Part shown: positions 39,559 to 51,205 of the stretch, piece after piece
Layout of the letters: every line of letters starts with the position of its first letter
Position numbering within the stretch: the stretch's first letter is position 1
Source: Torymus aiolomorphi
Taxonomy: Eukaryota; Arthropoda; Insecta; Hymenoptera; Torymidae
Direction of reading: 5' to 3'
Assembly (NCBI GenBank): GCA_036365515.1
Contig: CM070876.1
Location: 131,776,394 to 131,840,393, forward strand
DNA: 64,000 nt
Made by a program: the position numbers and the translations under genes
Notes under the pieces: model-generated
Databases searched by the model: none
Seen by the model: the letters and a program-made list of their open reading frames with translations, nothing else
What the model was told of the DNA's origin: nothing

Positions 39559-41440
39559 TTACCTGTCTTGTTCTGCTCTTCTCCTTTTCCATTGCGTTTC
39601 CATCAGTATCGCCAGATTCTTTCTTTCCCCGTTAATAATGTCTTCCCACCTCTTTCCTTGTACTTTTGTGGCCTCACACTCTTCAAATATATGTTTTAGG
39701 ATCTCTTCACTGTTTTTGCATATTCTGCACTTCTTCTCCTCCTCTTTGGTCCAGTATCTCGTGCTCCTGTTCTCGCTTCCTAATCTAAATCTAGCTTGTA
39801 TCTCCAGCTCTTTCTTCTTTTTGCTTTCTTTTTTCTTGAGGTAATTTGGTGTTTCCTGCTGGAATATGATCTTACTTATCTCTTTAGCAAACCTTGACTC
39901 TCTTATTTCTACCGCTCTATTCTGCTTTTCTATGTCCATTCCTCTCTCCGTCATCTCTGGCCATACTATTTCTCCTTCTGCAATCCTTCTGCTCACTTCG
40001 CTCGCCGACCATCCTTTGTCTTCGTAGAATTTCCTTCTTCTCTCTCCCATTTCTGACTTCGCATTGCTGCTTGTCATTACTCTCATACATTCCTTTATTA
40101 TTGTATTACCTTCGCTTATTACTACTTTCTGCTCATACTTCACCGCTCTTTTTCCGGTCTGTGTTGCTATCTTCCATCTCTCCGTTTCTTCGTGTAATAT
40201 ATGGCTGGGCGTTGTCTGTCCAGCTTTAATGTCCACTTCATGTATTTATTCTGTATTTTCTCTATCTCCTTCCACTCTTTGTAGCCCCAAATTTCCGCAC
40301 CGTAAGTTATAACGCTACTTACAAGTGCGTCAAATAGCTTCATCCTTCTCTTCCAGTCTTCTTTAAATTTCCTTTCTCCTATGCTCCATACTCTTCCCAA
40401 TACTGCGTTTGCTTTTCCTGCTAGGTAGTCTATATGTTTCGTGTCTCCGTTGTTACTCTGTATCTTATATCCCAGGTATGTTTCTTCCTTCACTATTTCT
40501 ATTTCCTCTCCTTTCCATTTGAAAGCGGGTCCACTCCCCTTCTTCCGTTTCTCCTGAACCTTATGATTTTTGTCTTTTTGGTGTTCAACTCCATCCCTCT
40601 TTTTTCTATAAATTTTCCGAATCTTCTCATCATTTCCTTCATACCTACTTCGTTGTTTGCCAACAGGATAACATCATCCGCGTATCCTATTGAGTAAATC
40701 TTCTTTTTTCCTATCACTATTCCCCCTTCCTGCACTTTGCTTAGCTCTTCCTCTAATCCTGCCATGCTCACGTTGAACAGCGTTGGGCTGAGCGGTCATC
40801 CTTGTCTCACCCCTTCTTTCGTTTCGAACATTCCTAGCATTTTTCCTTTCACTATAACCTCACACTTCGTTTCTTCATATATTTCTTTGATCCTGTTTCT
40901 CAGCTTCGTGTTTACCTCCATCTTCTCCATTTCTTTCCATATCGACCCTCTCTTTATGCTGTCAAAGGCTCCTTTGAGGTCCGCCAAGCATCCCCAGGCC
41001 TTTCCTCCTTCTTTCTTCAGCTCCGATTCCACTGCGCTTTTTAGCACAAACACAGCGTCTATGGTGCCTCTTCCTTTCCTGAATCCATATTGCGTGTCTC
41101 CTAGCCTATTTCCTCCTTCCAGCTCGTCTTCTAATCTTTTCCTCAGTATCTCTGCATACACTTTGTAGCCTGTATCCATCAGCGTTAGTCCTCTGTAGTT
41201 CTTTACCTCGTCCTTCTTTCCTTTTTTAAAGATGGGCTTTACTGTTCCTACTTTCCACTCCTCTGGTAGTTCACCTTTCTTCCATATATCGTTTAGTATT
41301 CCTTTTAGTTCTTCCCCAATTTCCTCCTTTCCGTGTATCCACGCTTCGTTTTGTATTCCGTCTTTTCCGGCTGCTTTCCCTCTCTTTAGCTTGTTTATTG
41401 CACTTCGAACCTCCTCCTCGCCTATCTCATCTTCTAAAAA
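39559..41440 (-). pseudogene. Non-LTR retrotransposon reverse transcriptase, truncated and broken
   Basis: Minus-strand RT starting abruptly at about 41437 (LEDEIGEEEVRSAINKLKRG). It contains KPIFKKGKKDEVKNYRGLTL, TQYGFRKGRGTIDAV, LADLKGAFDSIKR, the GVRQG...PLSPTLFN block, and YADDVILLA, then a thumb/connection region and a C-terminal Cys/His cluster CRICKNSEEILKHIFEEC. An in-frame TGA splits the VRQG block (40796-40798) and another shift lies near 40495. There is no endonuclease domain, so it is 5'-truncated. Clade is uncertain (Jockey/R1-like by general look). Confidence 0.8.
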
Positions 41441-43132
41441 ATAAATATTAAAAATCCTTTTTTGTGTATGTACAGCTTAGTTTGTTTTTATATATCCTAC
41501 ATATTAAATGTATCGATCACAGAATATCGATATTTTGGTTTCGATATTTTAGGTATAATATCGATATTACGACCACTGATACACATTGATACCTTGTATC
41601 AATACATTTGGAGTGTATCGCCCATCCCTACTTGCCACATACTGCTTAGATTTATTGTAAGCTTTCATATAGCTATCTCGTACATCCTTCATTAAGAAAA
41701 TGACTGATAAAATACCACCTATTAAATGCTTGAAAAAAATAAGAAATTTTCATTCATTTTCTTACTCTATTTTTGACAGCCTACAACTTTTTAAGACATC
41801 GATATTTTTATCGAGACAAAGCTTAAATTAAAGCTTTTTCTGCCTACTTTTATAAACTTTTTAGTCGTTTTGCATAACCGAAATATTTTAAAAACCATAA
41901 CTAAAGAAAGAGACCCCATTTTCATTAAAAACAGTTTATTTTATATATAAAATAACTTGGATCTCGGAACAAAAGGCCCATTCACAAAAATTCTGAGACA
42001 CGTGTCTAATTATTTATCATAAAGAAGTGCCTCCTTCAGTTTCAGCCAAATCCAGGACCCACGTGTACTCGATGGTAATCATCTTGATAAGCCACAGCGA
42101 CATCGGTGAAATACATTTGACTTACCTTAGTAAATACATATTCACTGCACTCTGTGTCATATTGGACAATTAGTATCAGTTTAAAATTTGTCTATATAGT
42201 TTTCAGTATCATTTTCTCTTAATAAATTTCAATCATCCCCAACCCCAGTTTTTCTTCTTTATTAGTATAAAATGCACTTATAAACCAAATTTCAGCTTCA
42301 TAGATTGATTAGTACTTAAGTTATGCCATTATATCAAATACTGTTAGATTTCATGGTATTAAAATTCATCCTATTCATTTGTATTTATATTATACTAGTC
42401 AAATCCAAACGCGCTATGATTATATTTCAATTAATCTAAATGATATCATAATCAAATAATTTTTCAAAAAATTAACATAATAATATCTTATTCAATTATG
42501 ATTTAAGTATTTAGATTTAAATATAGCTTTAAATAATTAAAAATAAATAATTCAATTAAAAAAATTCAAATATAATGGAAATCGCACATTTTCGCGCCGA
42601 TTCCATATAGACCAATCAAAATCAATCTTTAAATGCTTCACAACATCCGGGCATCACTTTTTTAAGAGAGGATTACCCTTAATGTTATGGTGTTTTTTCC
42701 AACTTTTTACGACAGGTACATGTTTTTTTCCATCTGTCGGACGTTTAACAACAGCCTATTTTTTAAGATTAAAAAACTAAGAAATTCGATGATTTCATTA
42801 AATAATATGCTTATAAAATTCAAATAAATATAGTTACCCTCAACTCTGTCAGCTGTTGCTGTGGTTGCAAGACAGAGACAGAAAGGGCTCTCTTTTCTTT
42901 TTTCTCTTTCTACTAACAAGTGCAGGCGTGCTGCGCGCGCTCTTCCTTTCCCTTGTACCTATAAAATTAATATTGAAATATTGTGAATTTAAAATTTATT
43001 TTATTTTTTATCATTCGCAAATTTATTCAATATTTTTTATTGAAACTTGGTTTGTATTTATTTTAGTTTATTCCCACAATACCAAAATTTGGCGGTTAGA
43101 AATTTAACTGTAATTAGAACAGCCCTTCATTG
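41441..43132. other. AT-rich intergenic, no gene recognised
   Basis: Contains an ATCGATA-rich patch at about 41510-41610 and, at 42575-42680, a CCAAT-containing segment that ends CACTTTTTTAAGAGAGGATT, similar to a segment ending at about 43622. No coding motif seen. Confidence 0.5.
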
Positions 43133-43365
43133 TAAGGGACTGTCCACATAGCGTCTCATGTGCCTTGTCTCTTGTCTCATGTCTCAAGCGCGAAGAAAAT
43201 CGTTGTTCGAATTCTTATACATTTATAGTTTATGGCAATAGAAAATTATACAGAAAAAATGACCATAGATTAGAAATTATTAAGATTGCGAACAACGATT
43301 TTCTTCGCGTTTGAGACATGAGACAAGAGCCAAGGAACATGAGACGCTATGTGGACAGTCCCTTA
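43133..43365. mobile_element. MITE, 233 bp
   Basis: Inverted ends of about 75 bp: TAAGGGACTGTCCACATAGC on the left and its complement on the right, both continuing into CGAAGAAAATCGTTGTTCG. No coding capacity. Confidence 0.85.
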
Positions 43366-43852
43366 ACTACAGATAAAATTTTAATACTTTTTTGTTATAC
43401 AAAACCAAATTTTAAGTCATTAATATTATTTATGACTTATAATTTTTAGTTTAAATATTTCATATTTCCAAACTTTATTTGGACCAATCAGCTAAGACTA
43501 TAAACGAGAAGCTAACGTCACCGTCAACCAATCACGGGTTTCTTTTAAACGGATTTGACCAATCGCAAAGGTTTTATTTCGGCTTCACATTTCCGTCATC
43601 ATTCTTTTAAGAGAGGATGATTCTATATCCTTCATGTTAATATATTAAAGCTAATTTACATTTAATTAAACATTGATAATTAATATTACTTTCTCTTAGT
43701 TGCTTTTTGTTGGAGTAGCATGGCTTCATGCCACCTTGCTGCAGCGAAATTTAGTTAGACCCGCCATCTCTATGCGCTGAACCAGAGATTGAAAGTGCGA
43801 GCGCTGAGCGGCCACCGCTCTCTCTCCCCATTCAGGCTCTTACACAGAAAAA
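43366..43852. other. Intergenic with CCAAT-rich segment
   Basis: Three CCAAT boxes at about 43492, 43529 and 43559 precede ATTCTTTTAAGAGAGGATG at 43603. Sequence at 43700-43845 is more GC-rich and could be an exon or promoter, unproven. Confidence 0.4.
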
Positions 43853-44963
43853 GAAACAGCACACAGATATAGGATTTAACATGGGTTACTAAATCTATAT
43901 ATACAAGATAATCTTGTTCCCTATACCGGTTCCTTGTATATATAGATATAGTAACCCATGTTAAATCCTATGAGCCTTCACAGAGCTCTGAGGAACAGAT
44001 ATAAAGAATAATATGGATTAGTATATCTATATATACGAGGAACAGCGAGATACACAAGGAACAAGAGTCTTGTTCCTTGCTGTTCTTCGTATATATAGAT
44101 ATATAACACATGTTATTCTTGTACTTTTTATCTGTTCCTCAGAGCTGTGTGAGGGGCGCTACAGGCAAAAAGAAAAAGCAAAAGCACAGGAACAGATATA
44201 AGATTAACATGGATATGTATATCTATATATATATATGAGGAACAGGAACGGCTAGAAGGAACACCTAGATCTGTTCCTGTAGCTGTTCCTGTTCCTCATA
44301 TATATTGATATACATATCCATGTTATTCTTATGGGCCTTTGCACGCTAAAAGCATAACGCGAAGGAATAAGGAATAAGAGGGCATAAGGTGGACATAAGG
44401 TACTTATGCTCCGCTTATTTCTCTTATGCCTGTGTTGTGTACGCAACGAAACATGCATAACCTCTTGATTTTTTTGGAGTAAAGTTTTCGAAATGAAATA
44501 GCTTACTGTAATTATTAATTGACTCTAATTGGTTACAATCTAAAAAGTTGACAAAATAATAAAACTTGAGGGGCTTTTGTATTTTATCATTTCAACGTGC
44601 AGAAGTGAGAAAAGTTTTCTTCTTAATCATTTAGTGATTATTTTTATAATAATTTATAGTGTAGATATTTTTGAATAATGGATGAAGAGGTAAATGTTTA
44701 CTTGCAATTTATTATTAAAAAACTTACTCTAAAACAAGCAATTTAGGGGTTATGCACGATCCGTTGCGTACACAACACGGGCATAAGAGGAATAAGCGGA
44801 GCATAAGTACCTTATGTCCACCTTATGCCCTCTTATTCCTTATTCCTTTGCGTTATTCTTTTAGCGTGCAAAGGCCCTAAATCTGTTCCTGTGCTTTTGC
44901 TTTTTCTTTTTGCCTGTAGCGCCCTTGAAAGCCCTATATCTGTGTGCTGTTCCTTTTCTATGT
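43853..44963. repeat. Nested foldback repeats sharing GAGGAACA / TATATCTATATATAC
   Basis: Outer arms AACAGCACACAGATATAGG (43855) and its complement near 44935. Inside are three successive palindromes at about 43872-43975, 43996-44135 and 44175-44325. Each has arms built from TATATCTATATATA and a loop side rich in AAGGAACA/TGTTCCTT, and each carries AACATG near its outer edge. The arms GGCGCTACAGGCAAAAAGAA (44156) and its complement (near 44905) form a further layer. It looks like repeated insertion of one foldback family into itself. Confidence 0.75.
44333..44876. mobile_element. MITE family X, full copy
   Basis: Inverted ends beginning GGGCCTTTGCACGCTAAAAG, followed by GCATAAGGTGGACATAAGGT and GTGTTGTGTACGCAACG. 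The ends are about 120 bp; the ~300-bp centre is unique and non-coding. A second copy lies at 45350-45836 in the opposite orientation. Confidence 0.85.
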
Positions 44964-44994
44964 CATAGCCCTAAGAGCGCTTCTCCCCCAAGCA

Positions 44995-45349
44995 TTAAGG
45001 AGTGTCTACATAATGTGCCTTGCTCCATGGCACACGACTCTGAGCCAATCGGGGCCAATCTCCGGCTTGGAAGCTTTGCTCCGATTGGCTCAGAGTCATG
45101 TGCCTTGGCGCAAGGCACATTATGTAGGCACTCCTTTAGGGAGTATCTACACTGGGGGCGCGTCATGGCGCGGGCGTCGAGATACGCGTCGCAACTCGTC
45201 GAGTTGCGCGTCCAAACTGTGCGTTCCAATCTGTTTCACATCGTTTGACTTTTCTAATTACATCGACCCTGACCCTATATCCACGATGTGAAACGGATTG
45301 GAAACACGCTTGGAAAGCACAGTTTGGACGCGCATCTCGACGCGCATCT
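44995..45349. repeat. Two adjacent GC-rich palindromes
   Basis: About 44995-45140: arms TAAGGAGTGTCTACATAATG and complement, with GACTCTGAGCCAATCGG inside. About 45205-45345: arms CGCGTCCAAACTGTGC and its complement around TTCACATCG / CGATGTGAA. Both are foldback MITE-like. The second one replaced the outer end of the right copy of MITE family X. Confidence 0.7.
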
Positions 45350-45836
45350 TGACATAAGGTACTTATGCTCCACTTATTCCTCTTATGCCCGTGTTGTGTA
45401 CGCAACGGATCGTGCATAATCCCTAAATTGCTTGTTTTGGAGTAAGTTTTTTAATAATAAATTGCAAGTAAACATTTACCTTTTCATCCATTGTTCAAAA
45501 ATGTCTACAATATAAATTATTATAAAAATAATCACTAAATGATTAAGAAGAAAACTTTTCTCACTTCTGCACGTTGAAATGATAAAATACAAAAGCCCCT
45601 CAAGTTTTATTATTTTGTCAACTTTTTACATTGTAACCAATTAGAGTCAATTAATAATTACAGTAAGCTATTTCATTTCGAAAACTTTACTCCAAAAAAA
45701 TCAAGAGGTTATGCACGTTTCGTTGTGCACACAACACGGGCATAAGAGGAATAAGCGGAGCATAAGTACCTTATGTCCACCTTATGCCCTCTTATTCCTT
45801 ATTCCTTTGCGTTATGCTTTTAGCGTGCAAAGGCCC
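45350..45836. mobile_element. MITE family X, second copy, one end truncated
   Basis: Matches the complement of 44333-44860 over nearly its whole length, ending AGCGTGCAAAGGCCC. The opposite end stops within ACATAAGGTACTTATGCTC where the neighbouring palindrome begins. Confidence 0.8.
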
Positions 45837-46268
45837 TTACATTCAATACTACTACTATCAATTCGTCAGGTTTAATCAACAATACAACTAAGAAGTTAAT
45901 ACTAATACTATAATACTAGGAAAAAATACACACGAGAAACAAACCAAATTATTTCATCTCTTTATAAATTAGATGTATGCTTGATCATGTTGTACAAATT
46001 TGTACAAATAAGTCTGCATGCGCATCTGCCGCACGTTCTCATATAAGTATGAAATTGAAATGCATACATAATTACTCTTTATTATTACACTTTTTGATTT
46101 TTCTAGAACTTAAAATAATGTTGGAACTAATGGCGTAATTTAGAACAACATAAATATTATTTAGCTGATGTTACCAACTATTAATTAATGTGGTTTGAAT
46201 AAAATATTTATAGGATAATGTATATAAATTCTGATATCAAATAGCATGATTTAGAAGTTTTTTATATC
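45837..46268. other. Upstream region of ari-2 exon
   Basis: AT-rich and non-coding. It probably contains the leader of ariadne-2, but no clear TATA or initiator stands out, and an additional upstream non-coding exon is possible. Confidence 0.4.
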
Positions 46269-46794
46269 ATGTCTGGTGCAGAATGTGAAAGTGATATGGA
46301 CTGCTCTGACTCTGATTGTGGAGATGTTGGTTATGAAGACTATTATACAAATCAACCATGGGATGGTGGTGACAATGATATTGATTTTGATCAAAGATTC
46401 CGAGATCCAGAATATGCAGTTTATGAGTGTTTAAGAGTTGATGAGGTTGAAAGATTATTAAATGAAAATGTAGAATTGTTAAGTACTAGTTTACATATAA
46501 CTCCATCATTAGCTAAACTTTTGTTACATGGTCATGAATGGGCTTTACAAGATATTCTTTTAAAATATCAAGATCATACATCAAATGTTAATGGTGATTC
46601 TCGAATAAGACTTTTACAGTTACCAGAACAGCAAACTTTATTTCCAATAAGATTTCAAAAAAGTAGTATGTGTTCAGTTTGTTTTGTAACTTTTCCTATA
46701 GAAAGGTTTAATCATTTAAATTGTGGACATTTGTTTTGCAAAGACTGTTGGTGTACACATTTTGAAACTCAAATGTTACAAGGAATATCTACTG
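46269..46794 (+). CDS. ari-2: Ariadne-2 (ARIH2-type RBR E3 ligase), first coding exon
   Basis: The exon encodes the N-terminus: an acidic MSGAECESDMDCSDSDCGD start, YEDYYTNQPW, the UBA-like/Ariadne helical region YECLRVDEVERLLNENVELL...HGHEWALQDIL, and the first Cys of RING1 (SMCSVCFVTFPIERF, HLNCGHLFCKDCW). It stops in QMLQGISTG at a G|GTATGT splice donor after 46794. In ARIH2 proteins the chain continues at this point into the rest of RING1, IBR and the catalytic Rcat domain. Those exons are not found in the remaining 17 kb, so the intron is very long and filled with transposons, or the gene is broken here. ARIH2 ubiquitylates with cullin-5 partners in the cytosol and nucleus (family knowledge). 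Confidence 0.85.
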
Positions 46795-49028
46795 GTATGT
46801 AATTTCTTTTATCTTTTTTATTTACTTAGATTAGATAAAAGACCCAGGAGATGGACATTTTGAAAAGGTGAAGCAATAGAAGGACAGTGACAAAAATCAT
46901 ACATGAAATTCAAAAATGTCGAAACATTTTGTTTTTTCTCATTTTCTTTTTTGTATGAACTTCTTATGAAACTAATTTGAAGTCTATTTGTGGCTTACAA
47001 AAAGAAAAAATTAAGAGAATCAAATATTGAGGTTATGTTGAGAACCGATGGTGATGTCCATCTGTACCTTCCATATGAATTTAGTGGTAGCAGTAGTTGG
47101 ACCATTTAAACTACATGTAATTTTGCTGTCCAACTATTCCTACCAAAATTGGCCGACTACTCCTGCAAAGAAAAGATCACGTGTTCATCTTTTCCGACAA
47201 TCGAGTTATTACTTAAAGCCGATTTAAATTTTGTATTTTAATCATTTATTAATAATATTTTGTCTTATTCGTTACAAAAATGTATTCGGCTCATACATAT
47301 ACCAAAATCTTCTGGAAAAAAAAGTATCCATCTTCTGGATCTTTTACCTCTGTTGTTATTTGAATCAATATCTTCTTAAGAACAGCTAAACCCAAATAAG
47401 TAGATAAATTTCACAAATATCTTAACAATATAACTTAAGGAGTAACACTCTATTAAAAATGGGCGATGTTATACTTACGGCAGATGATTAAAAATAGTAA
47501 TCTGTCGTAAAAATTTTCAAAATATGGTCATATTAGACGTATTGCGAGGAACAATAATCTATCCTCAAAACACATAAATTTTAACGTTTTGTATATTAAA
47601 AAGGATAAAAAAAAAACTAGCAGAAGAAATCTGTCGTATATAACAGTGACGAGCACGTTGAAGAACATAGAAAGTCGCTGTATACGAAAATTCATGACGA
47701 CCATAAATCACCGGTAGAGGGCGAAAACATTGAGTACATGGATTATGGAATAGGAATATAGAATTTTTATATTTTCAAGTTTGTAATAAAGGAAAGTCTA
47801 TTAAAAAGCTGGTTTTATGTAAATGCTAATTGTTTTTATTAAAAATTTACATTTCAAAAACTGGAAAATCTAAATATTTCAAATTGCCACAATCAAAACA
47901 TTTAAATCGTACAATGGAAGTATTAATATTGTAGATGAAATACACACAATTTTTCTGGTTGACTTTTCAATAAGACATAAACGTTCAAATATATTAATAT
48001 TGTAGATGAAATACACACGATTTTTCTGGTTGACTTTTCAATAAGACATAAACGTTCAAATATATTAATACAAAATATATCACGGTAAACTTTAGATATT
48101 TGTTATATATGTACAGCAGCGATCCTAAATTTTGATACTTGAACTGAAAAAATGTGTAATATAAAAAACCAGGATTGAAAGTGGAGGAAGGGGATAATAA
48201 TCTAAATTATTAATTTAAATTAATCTAAATAAAAAACCAGGGTTAGGGGGGGGGGGTATAATAAAATTTTTTTAATTCTCGAAATTAATCTAAATAAAAA
48301 ACCAGGGTGGGGGGGGGTTATAATAAAATTTGTTTAATTCTGGAAATTAATCTAAATAAAAAACCACGGTTAGAGGGGGAGAAGGGGGGAGGATAATAAA
48401 ATGTTGTCAACTGAGCTAATAAATATAATTGAACTAAAAAAACCAGGGTTAGAGGGAGGAGAGTATAAAATATGTGGTATAAATTACCGTTCGAAACGAG
48501 TACAGAAGTTGATTATTTACTTCATGTGAATATCATAATCATCATAATATCATAATCATCACCTTCCTCACCAGTGTCGAAATGTACTATTAATTAATTC
48601 TAGAAATTAATTAATAGTACTTAAGAATAATAAATTTCAATACGTATTCTATATTCCGGAAAGCGGAACATAGAATACGTATACTGGACCATCGGTCATA
48701 GATCATACGACATACATAGAAATTTTAATTCGTATATCGATCTGTCGTAGGTATAACAGTACCGATTAAAAATCTAGAAGTATAATTATTTTTTCAATAA
48801 AATGGGGAAAATACGAATTTTTTACATATTGTTGTAAAAAGTATCATTTGTACTTTGTGTTGTGAAATCGCATATGACAGTTTGAATGCAATTCATGTAC
48901 CTAAAATATTATCCAAAAATATACAAATCCCTTCCTATGAATTTTATAAGTATACCACTATAGAAATAATTATAGTTTCTTTGCTAAAATTGTAACTTTT
49001 TTTTATTTTTATTATTTTTTTTTTTATT
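46795..49028. other. Probable ari-2 intron DNA, no gene
   Basis: AT-rich. It contains a 71-bp direct duplication (47922-47991 and 47992-48062), G-rich AAAAACCAGGGTTAG repeats (48185-48480) and short palindromes at 48588-48620 and 48636-48683. No frame shows a domain. Confidence 0.55.
48185..48480. repeat. Tandem repeat with AAAAAACCAGGGTTAGRGGG
   Basis: Four to five units of about 60-70 bp, each with ATTAATCTAAATAAAAAACC followed by a G run and TATAATAAAATTTTTTTAAT. Unit length varies with the G tract. Confidence 0.8.
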
Positions 49029-49607
49029 TATCAATTGAAGGAAACGCCTGATTTATTTACTTATTTTATTTATTTATTTCCAGAAAACATTTACATTACA
49101 TTATTATATACGAAATATACATAAGTAAGTAAATCCTACAGAGGCAAATATTATTGCCTGTGTGTAGATCTGGTACATAGAAAACTTACAGACTAAAAAA
49201 AATATTACAAACTACAAAATTCTTAAAAACTATATAATGGTATGTGCGTAGTGTTTGTTAACATCGATAAAATCCATTGTAGTACATAAATAACAGTTAA
49301 ATAATTTGTTAGATATATTGGTTAAGATTTAATTATTATTTTGAAATTATATTGCATCTTTTACTATTAACATTTTTAATTTTTTCTTCATTAATTGTCT
49401 ACTTAAATTCATAACTTTGAGATCCTTAGATAGCCCATTAAAGACCCTTATAGCTTCATTGTAGCTATTTTTATCACTAATTCTTTTATCACATTTAGGT
49501 AATTGAATTGTTTTGTTTCTGGTCTTGCTCGCACTGTTTATATATTTATTTCTTAATGTAGAATAATGTAAGGATATTGACTCTAACTGGAATAATATTT
49601 TTATTGA
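49029..49607 (-). mobile_element. 5'-truncated copy of the 51-56 kb LINE
   Basis: The 3' ~550 bp of the LINE, nearly identical to 50937-51462, including the last ~90 codons of its reverse transcriptase ORF and the A-rich tail on the minus strand. It ends abruptly at AATAATATTTTTATT, as expected from incomplete reverse transcription. Confidence 0.9.
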
Positions 49608-49719
49608 TGATTTATGTTAATTTAATAAGTGAATCTAACGGTTATTTAGGGGAAAAGATAATATAAGAATAGATAAGGAAGGTAACTAAGTTATCAATCA
49701 CTTTTTTTTATATGTGTTT

Positions 49720-50560
49720 ACATACATCTTTAAATTTTTAGAAGTTATTTGAAACAATAAATAGCAGTCAAGAATTATGCACAATATTATAATAATTAAA
49801 GTGCAGTCAAGAGTTTTTAAAGGATCTGGAAAGATTCGTCATCTCAGTGGTGCAAATGGTAGCGTAGCTGTCCGGTATGCCAAAGGTTGTTGGTTCGATC
49901 CCGACTTGGGCCATTATTTTTTGGCCGTTGTTATATGTACGACAGATTTCCTAACCTCAAAAAATGTACAACATGTATTAATAGATGAAAGGATACTTGA
50001 AAATTTTTAAAATTACATAAATTTTGACAATTAGGTATTGGTAATTGACTGAAGAAATAATATTCCTTCTTGTATGGAATCTATTTTCTTGTGAAAAGTA
50101 CACGATAGTAAAGTACGAACTTTACGATGGATGTGTTAAAACCGTTATTTGTACAACAGATTTCCAAACCTCAAAATGTACGATATACATATTAAAACAT
50201 GAAAGGACACTTGGAAATTTTGATAATTTTTGATAATTGACTAAAGAAATAATATTCTTTCTTGTGTGAAAACTATTTTTTTGCCTGTTATATCAAAATT
50301 CTCGTTACTGAAACGATGAGTATTTTTGTCACGGTAGACAAATCTGTCGTACATATAGTAACGCCGTTATTTTTTTCATTCTCATTTTTTATCTTATACG
50401 TTTACCTTTCCTTTCCATATCTTATATGTTTACTTTCCCTTTCCATATCCTTTAAAAATTCTTGACTGCACTTTAATTATTATAATATTGTGCATAATTC
50501 TTGACTGCTATTTATTGTCTCAAATAGCTTTTAAAAATTTAAAGATGTATTTAGACACAT
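49720..50560. repeat. Inverted-repeat element carrying a tRNA-like unit
   Basis: Arms of about 110 bp (49723-49830 and 50440-50555) with AACAATAAATAGCAGTCAAG, TTATGCACAATATTATAATA and GTGCAGTCAAGA. The same arm sequence also flanks the full LINE (50885-50925 and 56045-56100), showing that the LINE inserted into another copy. The interior has a tRNA-like block and repeated ACGACAGATTTC phrases. Confidence 0.7.
49839..49913 (+). ncRNA. tRNA-like sequence (SINE head or decayed tRNA)
   Basis: GGTGCAAATGGTAGCG resembles a D arm with an A-box and GGTTCGATCCC is an exact B-box-type T arm with stem GTTGG/CCGAC. The anticodon arm does not pair well, so this is not a functional tRNA. It is 80% or more similar to 50770-50845. 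Confidence 0.5.
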
Positions 50561-50769
50561 ATAAAGAAAAAAGTGGTTGGTAACTTCCTTAACTATTATC
50601 TTTCCCCCTGAATAGCCGTTAGATTCACTTATTAAATTAACATAAATCGTAAGGTGTTTCTTTCAATCGATAAATAATATTGTCTGCTTCGGCTGAAAAT
50701 AATGCAAACGGGGGGATTTGGGAAATAAAATTGAGAACGATTAGTAGCTGTTAAGGTCTTGAAAGGATT

Positions 50770-50845
50770 GTCATCCCAGTGGCGCAAATGGTAGCGTAGC
50801 TGCCCGGTATGCAGAAGGTTGTCGGTTCGATCCCAACCTGGGCTG
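50770..50845 (+). ncRNA. tRNA-like sequence, second copy
   Basis: Acceptor-like CATCCCA pairs with TGGGCTG except for one mismatch; D arm GCGCAAATGGTAGCGT; anticodon arm CTGC-CCGGTAT-GCAG (C instead of the invariant U33); T arm with GGTTCGATCCC. It could be a tRNA-derived SINE head; the RNA polymerase III boxes look intact. Confidence 0.5.
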
Positions 50846-51205
50846 CTATTTTTTTCGTTCCCATTTTATGTCTTATACGTTTACCTTCCCTTTCCATATC
50901 CTTTAAAAATTCTTGACTGCACTTTTTTTATTTATTTCCAGAAAATATTTACATTACATTATTATATACGAAATATACATAAGTAAGTAAATCCTACTGA
51001 GGCAAATATTATTGCCTGTGTGTAGATCTGGTACATAGAAAACTTACAAACTAAAAAAAAATATTACAAACTACAAAATTCTTAAAAACTATATAATGGT
51101 ATGTGCGTAGTGTTTGTTAACATCGATAAAATCCATTGTAGTACATAAATAACAGTTAAATAATTTGTTAGATATATTGGTTAAGATTTAATTATTATTT
51201 TGAAA

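Noticed and set aside
49839..50845. Calling the tRNA-like blocks as functional tRNA genes
   Set aside because: Anticodon arm poorly paired in the first, U33 replaced by C and stem mismatches in the second; they fit SINE heads or decayed tRNAs better.
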